NCBI GenBank assembly: GCA_036387255.1
Contig: DASVUC010000110.1
Location: 1-28,060 of the forward strand
Origin: DASVUC01 sp036387255
GTDB taxonomy: Bacteria > Planctomycetota > Phycisphaerae > Tepidisphaerales > Tepidisphaeraceae
Direction: 5' to 3'
DNA length: 28,060 bases
Shown: positions 8,989 through 15,697 of the stretch, piece after piece
Layout: the number at the start of each line of letters is the position of its first letter
Numbering within the stretch: the first letter of the stretch is position 1
The notes under the pieces: model-generated
Told to the model about the DNA's origin: nothing
Databases searched by the model: none
The model's input: only the letters and a program-made list of their open reading frames with translations
Program-made: the position numbers and the translations under genes

Positions 8989-9842
8989 TCTTTTTCTTTT
9001 CCGCAGAAATCGACGAGGCGGGCGAGTTCGCTGCGGAGGTCCCGGCGGTGAACGACAAAGTCGATGAAGCCGTGCTCCTGGAGAAATTCGGATCGCTGGA
9101 AGCCTTCGGGCAGTTCCACCTTGATGGTGTTCCAGATGGTGCGCGGGCCGGCGAAGCCGATGAGGGCTTTGGGTTCAGCGATGATGAAGTCGCCGAGCAT
9201 GGCGAAGGACGCGGTGACGCCGCCGGTGGTTGGGTCAGCGAGGAGGGAGATAAAGAGGCCGCCTTCGTCGTCCAGTTTCGCGAGAGCGGCGCTCGTCTTG
9301 GCCATCTGCATGAGCGAGAGGGTGGATTCCTGCATGCGCGCGCCGCCGGAGCAGGAGACGATGATGAGAGGAAGTTTTTCGTCGGCCGCGGCTTCGATGG
9401 TCAGGGTGATCTTTTCGCCGACGACGGAGCCCATGGAGCCCATCATGAACTCGGGATCCATGACGGCGAGCATGAGGGGGCGGCCCTTGATGAAGCCTTT
9501 GCCGCAGACAACGGCGTCGGGGCGGCCGGTCTTTTTCTGCTCAGACGCGAGGCGGTCTTTGTAGGCTTTCTTGTCGGTGAACTTGAGCGGGTCGGCGGGT
9601 TCGATGTCAGTGAACATCTCTTCGAAGCTGCCGGGATCGACGAGCTGATTGATGCGGGTTTTGGCGGAGATGCGGAAGTGGTAGTCGCAGTTGGGACAGA
9701 CATGACCGGCGTCTTCGACGACCTTTTTGAAGAGCATCTCACCGCAATCGGGGCAGCGCATCCAGAGCCCTTCCGGGATGATGGATTGGCGCTCGTCGGA
9801 TTTGGCCAGGCGCGGGCCTTCGTTGGTTTGCGACTCAGACAT
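8985..9842 (-). CDS. accD: Acetyl-CoA carboxylase carboxyltransferase subunit beta
   Basis: The 285-residue product is the beta subunit of the carboxyltransferase that, with AccA, transfers CO2 from carboxybiotin to acetyl-CoA in fatty-acid synthesis. A zinc ribbon is visible as CPDC (30-33) and CPNC (49-52). The crotonase-fold core carries GSMGSVVGEKITL, SCSGGARMQEST, LADPTTGGVTASFAMLGD, AEPKALIGFAGPRTI and LPEGFQRSEFL, all hallmarks of AccD. E. coli AccD is about 304 residues, so the length is normal. ATG 9842 (MSESQ) is chosen because the upstream in-frame extension to 9944 is low-complexity and unlike the family. No clear Shine-Dalgarno precedes it. AccA is not in the window. The gene is cytoplasmic and probably essential. 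Confidence 0.96.
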   Translation of the reverse strand: MSESQTNEGPRLAKSDERQSIIPEGLWMRCPDCGEMLFKKVVEDAGHVCPNCDYHFRISAKTRINQLVDPGSFEEMFTDIEPADPLKFTDKKAYKDRLASEQKKTGRPDAVVCGKGFIKGRPLMLAVMDPEFMMGSMGSVVGEKITLTIEAAADEKLPLIIVSCSGGARMQESTLSLMQMAKTSAALAKLDDEGGLFISLLADPTTGGVTASFAMLGDFIIAEPKALIGFAGPRTIWNTIKVELPEGFQRSEFLQEHGFIDFVVHRRDLRSELARLVDFCGKEKD

Positions 9843-9943
9843 GGCATTGAACGTAAGGGGGGACGGGTAGGGAAGGCAAGAGGCACCGAGGGGCGGCGAA
9901 GCGCGAGTGCGAATTGGAATCCGGAGCGGTAGGATGAGTCGCA

Positions 9944-10666
9944 ATGTTGCCTACGGCGATGACGGCTGCGAACGCGCCTGTGTTTTCGGCGGATATTGAT
10001 GCGGTGTCGGCGGATCTGATCCGGAAGGTGGCGCCGTACACGATGACGAGCATGGAGCGGCTGTATGCGCTGCGGCAGGCGGTGATCTATCTCGCCAGAC
10101 ACCGTATCGCGGGCGATTTTGTAGAGTGCGGCGTGTGGCGCGGGGGGAGCATGGCGCTGGCGGCGGCGACGCTGGTGGAGCATGTCGATACGCAGCGGCG
10201 GCTTTGGCTTTACGACACATTCGAGGGAATGTCGGAGCCGACGGGGGCGGATGTGGATCTTTGGGGGCGCGATGCGAAGCAGCTTCTCCAGACGCCTGGG
10301 CAGCAGACGGAATTGGTCCACGCCATCAGTCCGATCGAGCAGAGCCAGTGGGTGATGCGGCAGACGAATTATCCGGCAGAGCGGGTTGTGTTCGTGAAGG
10401 GAAGAGTGGAGGAGAGCATACCGGCGCACGCGCCGGAAGTGATCGCGCTGCTGCGGTTGGATACGGACTGGTACGAATCGACATATCACGAGCTGGTGCA
10501 CCTGTGGCCGAGGTTGGCCATTGGTGGGGTTCTAATCGTAGACGACTATGGACACTGGGAGGGGGCGCGACGGGCGGTGGATCAGTTTGTAGAAGAGCGG
10601 AAGCTGCGGATTCTGTTGAACCGCATCGATTACACCGGTCGGATGGCGGTCAAGCTTGAGGCTTAG
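9944..10666 (+). CDS. TylF/MycF-like class I SAM-dependent O-methyltransferase
   Basis: The 240-residue product has the TylF (macrocin O-methyltransferase, PF05711-type) signature set. These are the SAM-binding block GDFVECGVWRGGSM (57-70), YDTFEGM (90-96), the metal-binding-type strand LRLDTDWYEST (171-180) and DDYGHWEGARRAVDQF (200-215). Known members methylate sugar hydroxyls of macrolides, but many bacterial homologues act on unknown glycans or lipids. An AGGA (9931-9934) lies 9 nt before ATG 9944. It is divergent from accD (101 nt apart) and convergent with ffh. No glycosyltransferase or biosynthetic cluster is nearby, so the substrate cannot be predicted. The family call is firm. Confidence 0.85.
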   Translation: MLPTAMTAANAPVFSADIDAVSADLIRKVAPYTMTSMERLYALRQAVIYLARHRIAGDFVECGVWRGGSMALAAATLVEHVDTQRRLWLYDTFEGMSEPTGADVDLWGRDAKQLLQTPGQQTELVHAISPIEQSQWVMRQTNYPAERVVFVKGRVEESIPAHAPEVIALLRLDTDWYESTYHELVHLWPRLAIGGVLIVDDYGHWEGARRAVDQFVEERKLRILLNRIDYTGRMAVKLEA

Positions 10667-10714
10667 GTGATGCGCGAAGTGCGAACTGACATGAGTATCA
10701 CTCGCTGGCGTGTG

Positions 10715-10728
10715 CGCAGTCGACTGCG
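10715..10728. repeat. 14-bp perfect palindrome between convergent genes
   Basis: CGCAGTCGACTGCG reads the same on both strands. It lies in the 83-nt gap between the TylF-like gene and the ffh stop. It could form a loopless hairpin or cruciform or be a protein site. There is no T-tract, so it is not a classical terminator. Confidence 0.5.
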
Positions 10729-10749
10729 GATCGGCTGTCTGGCCCAGCT

Positions 10750-12219
10750 CTAGCGGCGCTTCTTTTTGTTTCGGTCTTTCGGGGCTTGCCAGCCGCCCTT
10801 CTTGGTCTTGAGCATAGGCCCACCGGGCATTCCCAGGCCGGACAGACCACCGCTGCTGAGGGCTCGCATGAGCTTGAGGCGGCCCATCATGCCCATGCCG
10901 CCGACGGCGCGCATCATGTCGCGGGAGGTTTCGAACTGCTTGATGAACTGGCCGACCTCCTGGGTCTGGACGCCGGCGCCGGTGGCGATGCGCCGGCGGC
11001 GGTTGCCGTCGATCAGGTCGGGGTTCTTGCGCTCGCGCTTGTTCATGGAGTCGTAGATGGCGCGCATGCGCTTCATCTGGCCCTCGACGTCGCCGTCGTT
11101 CATGTTCACTTGCTTGGTCAGCTCGGACATGCCAGGGATCATGCCCATTACTTTGCTCATGGGGCCAAGCTTTTTGATCTGTCCCATCTGGCTCATGAAG
11201 TCGTCAAGGGTGAAGGTGCCCTTCTCCATCTTTTCCTGGAGCTTGGCGGTTTCCTCCTGGTCGAATTTCTCCATCGCTTCAGAGACGAGGCCGACGATGT
11301 CCCCCATGCCGAGGATGCGCTGAGCCATGCCTTCGGGGCGGAACTCTTCGAGACGGTCGAGCTTTTCTCCCACCCCGAGGAACTTGACAGGTTTGCCGGT
11401 GACGAACTTCGCCGAGAGGAGCGCGCCGCCACGGGTATCTGAGTCGAGCTTGGTGAGGATCAGCCCATCGAGCTCAAGCTGTTCATTGAAGGCTTTAGCG
11501 CTGTTGACGGCGTCCTGGCCCGTCATGGAATCGAGGACGAGGTAGATCTGGTGCGGCTTGACGACGGTGTTGATTTCCTTGAGCTCGTTCATGAGCTCCT
11601 GGTCGATCGCCAGTCGCCCGGCGGTGTCGAGGATGACGACGTCGTTGCCGTTTTTCTTCGCTTCGGCGACAGCGGCGCGGGCGACGGCGACCGCGGCGCC
11701 TTTGGCTACGTGTCCGTGCGGCGCGACCTTGGTGGTATCGAGGTAGACGGGCGTGCTTGTCTGCTCACCAAGTACGCGAAGCTGTTCGACGGCGGCGGGA
11801 CGCTGGAGGTCAACGGCGGCGAGGAGCGGGTTGCGCCCCTTGCTGCGCAGGTACATCGCAAGCTTGCCGCAGGTGGTGGTCTTACCGGAGCCCTGAAGGC
11901 CGGCCATCATGATGACGGTTGGACCGGGCTGCACGTAATAGATCTGCGTGTCGACGGGCCCGAGCAGGCCGACCAGTTCGTCGTAGACGATCTTGACCAT
12001 CAACTGGCCGGGCTGGAGCGAGTTGATAACGTGCTGGCCGATGGCTTTGTTGACGACGTCTTCGGTGAACTTCTGGACGACTTCGAAGTTGACGTCAGCT
12101 TCGAGCAGCGCGGTGCGAACTTCGCGCATGGATTCGCGGATGTTTTCTTCGGAGATCTTTCCGCGGCCGGAGAGGTTTCGGAAGATGCCGGTGAATTTGT
12201 CGGTGAGGTTGTCGAACAT
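10750..12219 (-). CDS. ffh: Signal recognition particle protein Ffh (SRP54)
   Basis: The 489-residue GTPase binds signal sequences and 4.5S RNA and, with FtsY, delivers nascent membrane proteins to the translocon. The N domain covers about 1-90. The G domain has P-loop GLQGSGKTTT (107-116), DTAGR (198-202) and TKLD (256-259), plus the Ffh-typical LQRPAA at 138-143. The M domain is methionine-rich from about 330 (MSKVMGMIPGMSEL, RRRRIATGAG for RNA binding, MMRAVGGMGMMGRLKLM). It ends in a basic tail, DRNKKKRR. The length is slightly above E. coli Ffh (453). The start is ATG at 12219 (MFDNLTDKF). All motifs are intact. It is an isolated housekeeping gene here, with no rpsP or ylxM next to it. 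Confidence 0.97.
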   Translation of the reverse strand: MFDNLTDKFTGIFRNLSGRGKISEENIRESMREVRTALLEADVNFEVVQKFTEDVVNKAIGQHVINSLQPGQLMVKIVYDELVGLLGPVDTQIYYVQPGPTVIMMAGLQGSGKTTTCGKLAMYLRSKGRNPLLAAVDLQRPAAVEQLRVLGEQTSTPVYLDTTKVAPHGHVAKGAAVAVARAAVAEAKKNGNDVVILDTAGRLAIDQELMNELKEINTVVKPHQIYLVLDSMTGQDAVNSAKAFNEQLELDGLILTKLDSDTRGGALLSAKFVTGKPVKFLGVGEKLDRLEEFRPEGMAQRILGMGDIVGLVSEAMEKFDQEETAKLQEKMEKGTFTLDDFMSQMGQIKKLGPMSKVMGMIPGMSELTKQVNMNDGDVEGQMKRMRAIYDSMNKRERKNPDLIDGNRRRRIATGAGVQTQEVGQFIKQFETSRDMMRAVGGMGMMGRLKLMRALSSGGLSGLGMPGGPMLKTKKGGWQAPKDRNKKKRR

Positions 12220-12257
12220 AGCTTTGGTTCCGGTTAGCGCAAGCGTTACTCAGCGTG

Positions 12258-12278
12258 GCATGGGCGTCTCGCCCATGC
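12258..12278. repeat. Short palindromic dispersed repeat (9-bp arms, 3-nt loop)
   Basis: GCATGGGCG (12258-12266), loop TCT, CGCCCATGC (12270-12278) form a perfect hairpin between the divergent ffh and Ldh genes. It shares its core with both arms of the repeat at 20815-20873. Translated, such copies give MGVSPMH on one strand and HGRDAHAT on the other, a signature I recall from spurious ORFs in planctomycete and verrucomicrobial genomes. Confidence 0.75.
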
Positions 12279-12410
12279 ATCTGCGAGTCGGCCATTGTAT
12301 GGCGGCGATGGCGATATTTTTAGGGCGCGGCAAGGGGTCTTCTCCCCCACTTGCACCACCCGCCCTACCCGCTACCGTACCTGATCCAGAAGCTGAACAA
12401 GGATCTTCAA

Positions 12411-13514
12411 ATGCCAACCAACTTCGTCATGCCGGCGTCGGTTCATAATGCTTTGGTCGAGGCGGCCTACAAGCACCGCGGTTATGGCGCGGATGAAGCG
12501 GCGCAGGGCGCGCGTTTTTGCGAGCTTGCTTCGCGCCACGGCATCAAGACGCACAATGCGATCAAGGCGCTGCATCTGGATGAGCTGTTTGGATCCAAGG
12601 CGGGCGGGTGCGTGCCGGGGGCGAAGATCGAAAAGCTGCCGAGTAAGTACAAGGCCATTCAGCGATGGAACGCGCACAAGAAGTTGGGGCAGGCGACGGC
12701 GTTTGAGGCGATGGAGACCGCGATGAAGCTTGCGGACGACTACGGTATCGGCGCCGTCGCCGTCGACAACGCGTTTCACTACCTCTGGGGCGGCGGCTAC
12801 GTCATCGACGCGGCAACGAAGGGCTACATCGCTTACACCAACTGCACGGCCGCGCTGGCGGAAGTTGTCCCCTTTGGGGGGAAGTTTGCGACGCTCGGGA
12901 CGAACCCGCATTCGTGGGCGTTTCCAACGCAGGATGCGGTGGGGTTCCCGATCTGCGTGGACTGGGCGACGAGCACCGTGGCGATGGGCCGCGTGCAGCA
13001 GTTCCTGCGGGAGGGGAAGCAGTTGCCGCCCGGCGCGGGCGTGGACGAGAGTGGCAAGGAAACGACCGATCCGTCAAAGGTGAAGGCGCTGCTGCCATTT
13101 GGGGCGCACAAGGGGTATGGGCTGTCGCTGATCGACGAGCTTTACGCGGCGTACATCGGTGGTTCGCTTCCCACGCTGCGCAACCGATGGACGGATGTGC
13201 ACAAGCATTCCGGAGAGAAGGGAACGTGCTGCTTTTATTTCCAGTGCATTCGGCCGGATGCGATGGAGGCAGGCGATTTTGCGCAGGGGCGAAACCAGAA
13301 TGAGAATGTGAAGGCGGTGGTGAAAGACATCCTGGGGCACGGGAATGAGAACTGCATGCTACCCGGACAACCTGAAGCGCAGGCGGCGGCGCAGAGCGCC
13401 AAGTTCGGCGGGTTGCTCTTTACGCAGGCGGAGGTCGATGCGTTTGCGGAGATCGCGCGAGAGGCGAATGTGGCGTTTGATGCGGGATCGCTGAAGAAGG
13501 TTGAGGTGGGGTGA
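12411..13514 (+). CDS. Ldh_2 family NAD(P)H-dependent oxidoreductase (malate/L-lactate dehydrogenase-like)
   Basis: The 367-residue product belongs to the Ldh_2 (PF02615-type) oxidoreductases, which reduce alpha-keto acids (malate, lactate, sulfolactate, diketogulonate) with NAD(P)H. Family blocks are TLGTNP (161-166), DWATSTVAMG (184-193), a GxxLPPGxGVDESGKETTDP segment and GAHKGYGLSL (231-240). The usual catalytic-histidine block is changed: the family's SHG reads THN here (H48), and the NSNHFG-like block reads DNAFHYLWGG (H123). ATG 12411 is chosen because AAGGA (12399-12403) lies 7 nt upstream and the longer extension to 12351 is unlike the family. It is a divergent subfamily, so the substrate is not assignable. 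It stands alone, followed by the ABC leader region. Confidence 0.85.
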   Translation: MPTNFVMPASVHNALVEAAYKHRGYGADEAAQGARFCELASRHGIKTHNAIKALHLDELFGSKAGGCVPGAKIEKLPSKYKAIQRWNAHKKLGQATAFEAMETAMKLADDYGIGAVAVDNAFHYLWGGGYVIDAATKGYIAYTNCTAALAEVVPFGGKFATLGTNPHSWAFPTQDAVGFPICVDWATSTVAMGRVQQFLREGKQLPPGAGVDESGKETTDPSKVKALLPFGAHKGYGLSLIDELYAAYIGGSLPTLRNRWTDVHKHSGEKGTCCFYFQCIRPDAMEAGDFAQGRNQNENVKAVVKDILGHGNENCMLPGQPEAQAAAQSAKFGGLLFTQAEVDAFAEIAREANVAFDAGSLKKVEVG

Positions 13515-13562
13515 TGGAAGGCGTTTGGAACGGGATAGAATCTGCGCGGGGAAGTTTTTGGC

Positions 13563-13592
13563 TTGCATGATTGCCGGGGGTGGGGCTATAAG
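13563..13592 (+). promoter_or_regulatory. Candidate sigma70-type promoter of the ABC-exporter leader
   Basis: TTGCAT (13563-13568) and TATAAG (13587-13592) are 18 nt apart. The -10 is good and the -35 poor. The expected start (about 13599) lies about 12 nt before the SD of the 16-codon leader ORF. This is a pattern match only. Confidence 0.35.
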
Positions 13593-13622
13593 GTCGCAAC
13601 CTTTCGGCAAAAGGACCTCTTG

Positions 13623-13673
13623 ATGCAGATGCGTATTTCATTCATTTCGGCAGGCATTCACCGGCAGCGGTGA
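13623..13673 (+). CDS. Putative 16-residue leader peptide upstream of ABC exporter
   Basis: The short ORF encodes MQMRISFISAGIHRQR. AAGGA (13611-13615) precedes its ATG by 7 nt, as good a ribosome site as any in the window. Its TGA stop is the 3' end of a hairpin (TCACCG 13658-13663, loop GCAG, CGGTGA 13668-13673). A small terminator-like hairpin starts 11 nt later, and the ABC exporter begins about 170 nt downstream. The order SD, short ORF, hairpin, terminator, resistance-type gene is that of translation-controlled attenuators. The peptide is loosely reminiscent of hydrophobic Ile/Phe leader peptides of antibiotic-induced genes, but the similarity is too short to carry weight. Chance is possible for an ORF this small. 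Confidence 0.4.
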   Translation: MQMRISFISAGIHRQR

Positions 13674-13684
13674 GCGGCCCGACG

Positions 13685-13704
13685 GGCAGATAAACTGCCT
13701 TTTT
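13685..13704 (+). terminator. Small intrinsic terminator / attenuator hairpin in the ABC leader
   Basis: GGCAG (13685-13689), loop ATAAA, CTGCC (13695-13699), then TTTTT (13700-13704). The 5-bp stem is weak but has the proper U-run. It could end Ldh transcripts or attenuate the ABC operon. Two more GGCAG copies, at 13649-13653 and 13663-13667 within the leader ORF, and one at 13729-13733 could pair with the same CTGCC, offering competing folds. Confidence 0.45.
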
Positions 13705-13705
13705 C

Positions 13706-13731
13706 GCCCGCTCATCAAGGTCCGAGCGGGC
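13706..13731 (+). other. GC-rich hairpin in the ABC-exporter leader
   Basis: GCCCGCTC (13706-13713), 10-nt loop and GAGCGGGC (13724-13731) form a perfect 8-bp stem right after the T-run. It has no T-tract of its own. The rest of the 13515-13843 spacer (13732-13832) shows nothing I can name. A GGAG (13835-13838) lies 5 nt before the ABC gene start. Confidence 0.55.
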
Positions 13732-13843
13732 AGCAATCCTTCTACAAGTTGAACGGATCACGCCCTATCGGAACTCGTTCCGCGGGTCTGGATTTGCGTG
13801 CAAGGCGCGCCCTGTTGGCACGGCGCGATGGGATGGAGCGGCC

Positions 13844-15694
13844 ATGACTGGCAAAGGAAAAACGCTTTGGAATCTGACGTCGGGTGAGCGGCTGCGCTAC
13901 ACGGGCGCGGTGGCGTCAGTGGCGGTGGGCATGGTGCTGGTGTTTCTGGGGCCGCTGATCGTGCGCGGGGCGATTGATGGATTGATCGACCAGGTGCAGG
14001 CGCCGGGGAAACTGGCGCGGGTGGCGCAGGGAATCCGGGATCAATCAGGCATCGCGACGGCGCTGGCGCTCTTTGCGGCGACGGTGGTGCTGGTGAACGT
14101 CATCGGCGGCGTGTTTCGATACCTCGGCGGGCGCTGGGCGGCGGTGGCGAGCGAGCGGATTATTCGCGGCCTGCGCGATCGGCTGTATGCGCACCTCCAG
14201 CATGTGCCGATGACGTACCACGACAAGGCGCAGACGGGCGACCTGGTGCAGCGGTGCACCAGCGACGTAGACACCGTTCGCGGATTCTACAACACCCAGA
14301 TCATCGAGCTTTTGCACAACTCGCTGCGGATGCTGATCGCGGTGCCGATCCTGATCGCGCTGGATTGGAAGCTGGGGCTGGTGTCGGTGTCGCTGATGCC
14401 GGTGATCATCGGGTCGGCCATCGTGTTCTTCAAAAAAGTGCAGGGATCGTTCAAGAAAACGGATGAAGCGGAAGGCGCGATGACTGCGACGCTTCAGGAG
14501 AACCTCACCGGCATCCGCGTCGTGCGCGCCTTCGCCCGGCAGCAGTTTGAGATCGAGCGCTTCCGCGCCAAGAACGACAACCACCGACAGTTGCACTGGC
14601 GGCTGTACCGGTTCATGGCGTCGTTCTGGGCGTCGAGCGACTTGCTGTGTTTTACGCAGAGCGCGCTGCTCATCCTCGTGGGGTCCTCGCGCGTGATGAA
14701 TGGCACGCTGAGCGTGGGGACGCTGGTGGCGTTTGTTTCGTACGGGCAGATGTTCATCTGGCCGGTGCGTGAAATCGGGCGCGTGCTGACGGAGCTGGGG
14801 AAGGCGCTGGTTGCCATTGGACGGATCCAAGAGATCCTGGAGGTTCCGGAGGAGAGCGTCCCAGCGGATCAGATTGCGGATGTTCCCGAGCGCGTGCGCG
14901 GGGATGTGGAGCTGCGCGAGGTGACTTTTGCGCATGGAGAGAAGGAAGTGGTTTCGCAGTTGTCGTTGAAGATTCCGGCAGGGACGACGGTGGCGCTGCT
15001 CGGTCCTTCCGGCTCTGGCAAGACAACGCTGGTGAACCTGCTGCTTCGACTTTACGACTACCAGAGTGGGTCGATCACGCTGGATGGGATGGAGCTGAAG
15101 CGGCTGGATCGGAAGTATGTGCGATCCCAGTTTGGGACGGTGCTTCAGGAGCCGTTTCTGTATTCCAAGACGCTGCGGGACAACGTCAAGCTGGGTCGAC
15201 ATTCCGCGAGCGATGAGGAGATGACTGCGGCGGCCAGCCTGGCCGCGATCCACGGAACCATCGAAGGCTTCGAGCAGCGGTATGACACCGTCATCGGCGA
15301 GCGCGGCGTCACCCTTTCGGGTGGTCAGCGGCAGCGGACGGCGATCGCGCGGGCGCTGCTGCGCGATGCACCGGTGCTGATCCTCGATGACGCGATGAGC
15401 GCGGTGGATACGCACACGGAGTCGGCGATTCTCGATGCGCTCAAGAGCCAGCGCGGCAAGCACACGATCATCCTGATCGCGCACCGGCTGTCGACCTTGA
15501 TGCACGCGGATCAGATCGCGGTGATGGAGAAGGGACGGATCGTGCAGCTTGGAACGCACGATCAGTTGGTAGCGCAGGAGGGTCTCTATCGGCAGCTCTG
15601 GCAAATCCAGACGGCGCTGGAAGAAGATCTGCGCATCTCGAGCTGCAACGCCAAGGCGGCGGATGAGGATCTCGTCGAGACGGTGAAGGAGTAA
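13844..15694 (+). CDS. ABC exporter half-transporter, degenerate-NBD subunit (TM287-like)
   Basis: The 616-residue TMD-NBD half-transporter has six predicted membrane segments within about 22-330. NBD motifs are Walker A GPSGSGKTT (387-395), Q-loop LQEPFLY, signature LSGGQRQR (491-498), Walker B VLILDD (511-516) and H-loop H547. The residue after Walker B, normally the catalytic glutamate, is Asp516. The signature is canonical. In heterodimeric exporters this combination marks the subunit that contributes the degenerate ATP site, and the downstream gene supplies the matching partner. GGAG (13835-13838) precedes ATG 13844. The stop is 3 nt from the next ATG, whose SD (AAGGAG) lies in this gene's last codons. 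It likely exports lipids or drugs; the substrate is unknown. The upstream leader suggests regulated expression. Confidence 0.9.
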   Translation: MTGKGKTLWNLTSGERLRYTGAVASVAVGMVLVFLGPLIVRGAIDGLIDQVQAPGKLARVAQGIRDQSGIATALALFAATVVLVNVIGGVFRYLGGRWAAVASERIIRGLRDRLYAHLQHVPMTYHDKAQTGDLVQRCTSDVDTVRGFYNTQIIELLHNSLRMLIAVPILIALDWKLGLVSVSLMPVIIGSAIVFFKKVQGSFKKTDEAEGAMTATLQENLTGIRVVRAFARQQFEIERFRAKNDNHRQLHWRLYRFMASFWASSDLLCFTQSALLILVGSSRVMNGTLSVGTLVAFVSYGQMFIWPVREIGRVLTELGKALVAIGRIQEILEVPEESVPADQIADVPERVRGDVELREVTFAHGEKEVVSQLSLKIPAGTTVALLGPSGSGKTTLVNLLLRLYDYQSGSITLDGMELKRLDRKYVRSQFGTVLQEPFLYSKTLRDNVKLGRHSASDEEMTAAASLAAIHGTIEGFEQRYDTVIGERGVTLSGGQRQRTAIARALLRDAPVLILDDAMSAVDTHTESAILDALKSQRGKHTIILIAHRLSTLMHADQIAVMEKGRIVQLGTHDQLVAQEGLYRQLWQIQTALEEDLRISSCNAKAADEDLVETVKE

Positions 15695-15697
15695 GCG

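Noticed and set aside
10715..10728. Palindrome as terminator for ffh or the TylF-like gene
   Set aside because: There is no loop-forming centre and no T-run on either strand; kept only as a palindrome.
12295..12323. Possible promoter TTGTAT-17-TTTTAG for the Ldh gene
   Set aside because: Both hexamers are poor and nothing supports them over chance.
13515..13843. A tRNA or known riboswitch in the ABC leader
   Set aside because: No cloverleaf, T-loop consensus or riboswitch core I recognise; only simple hairpins.
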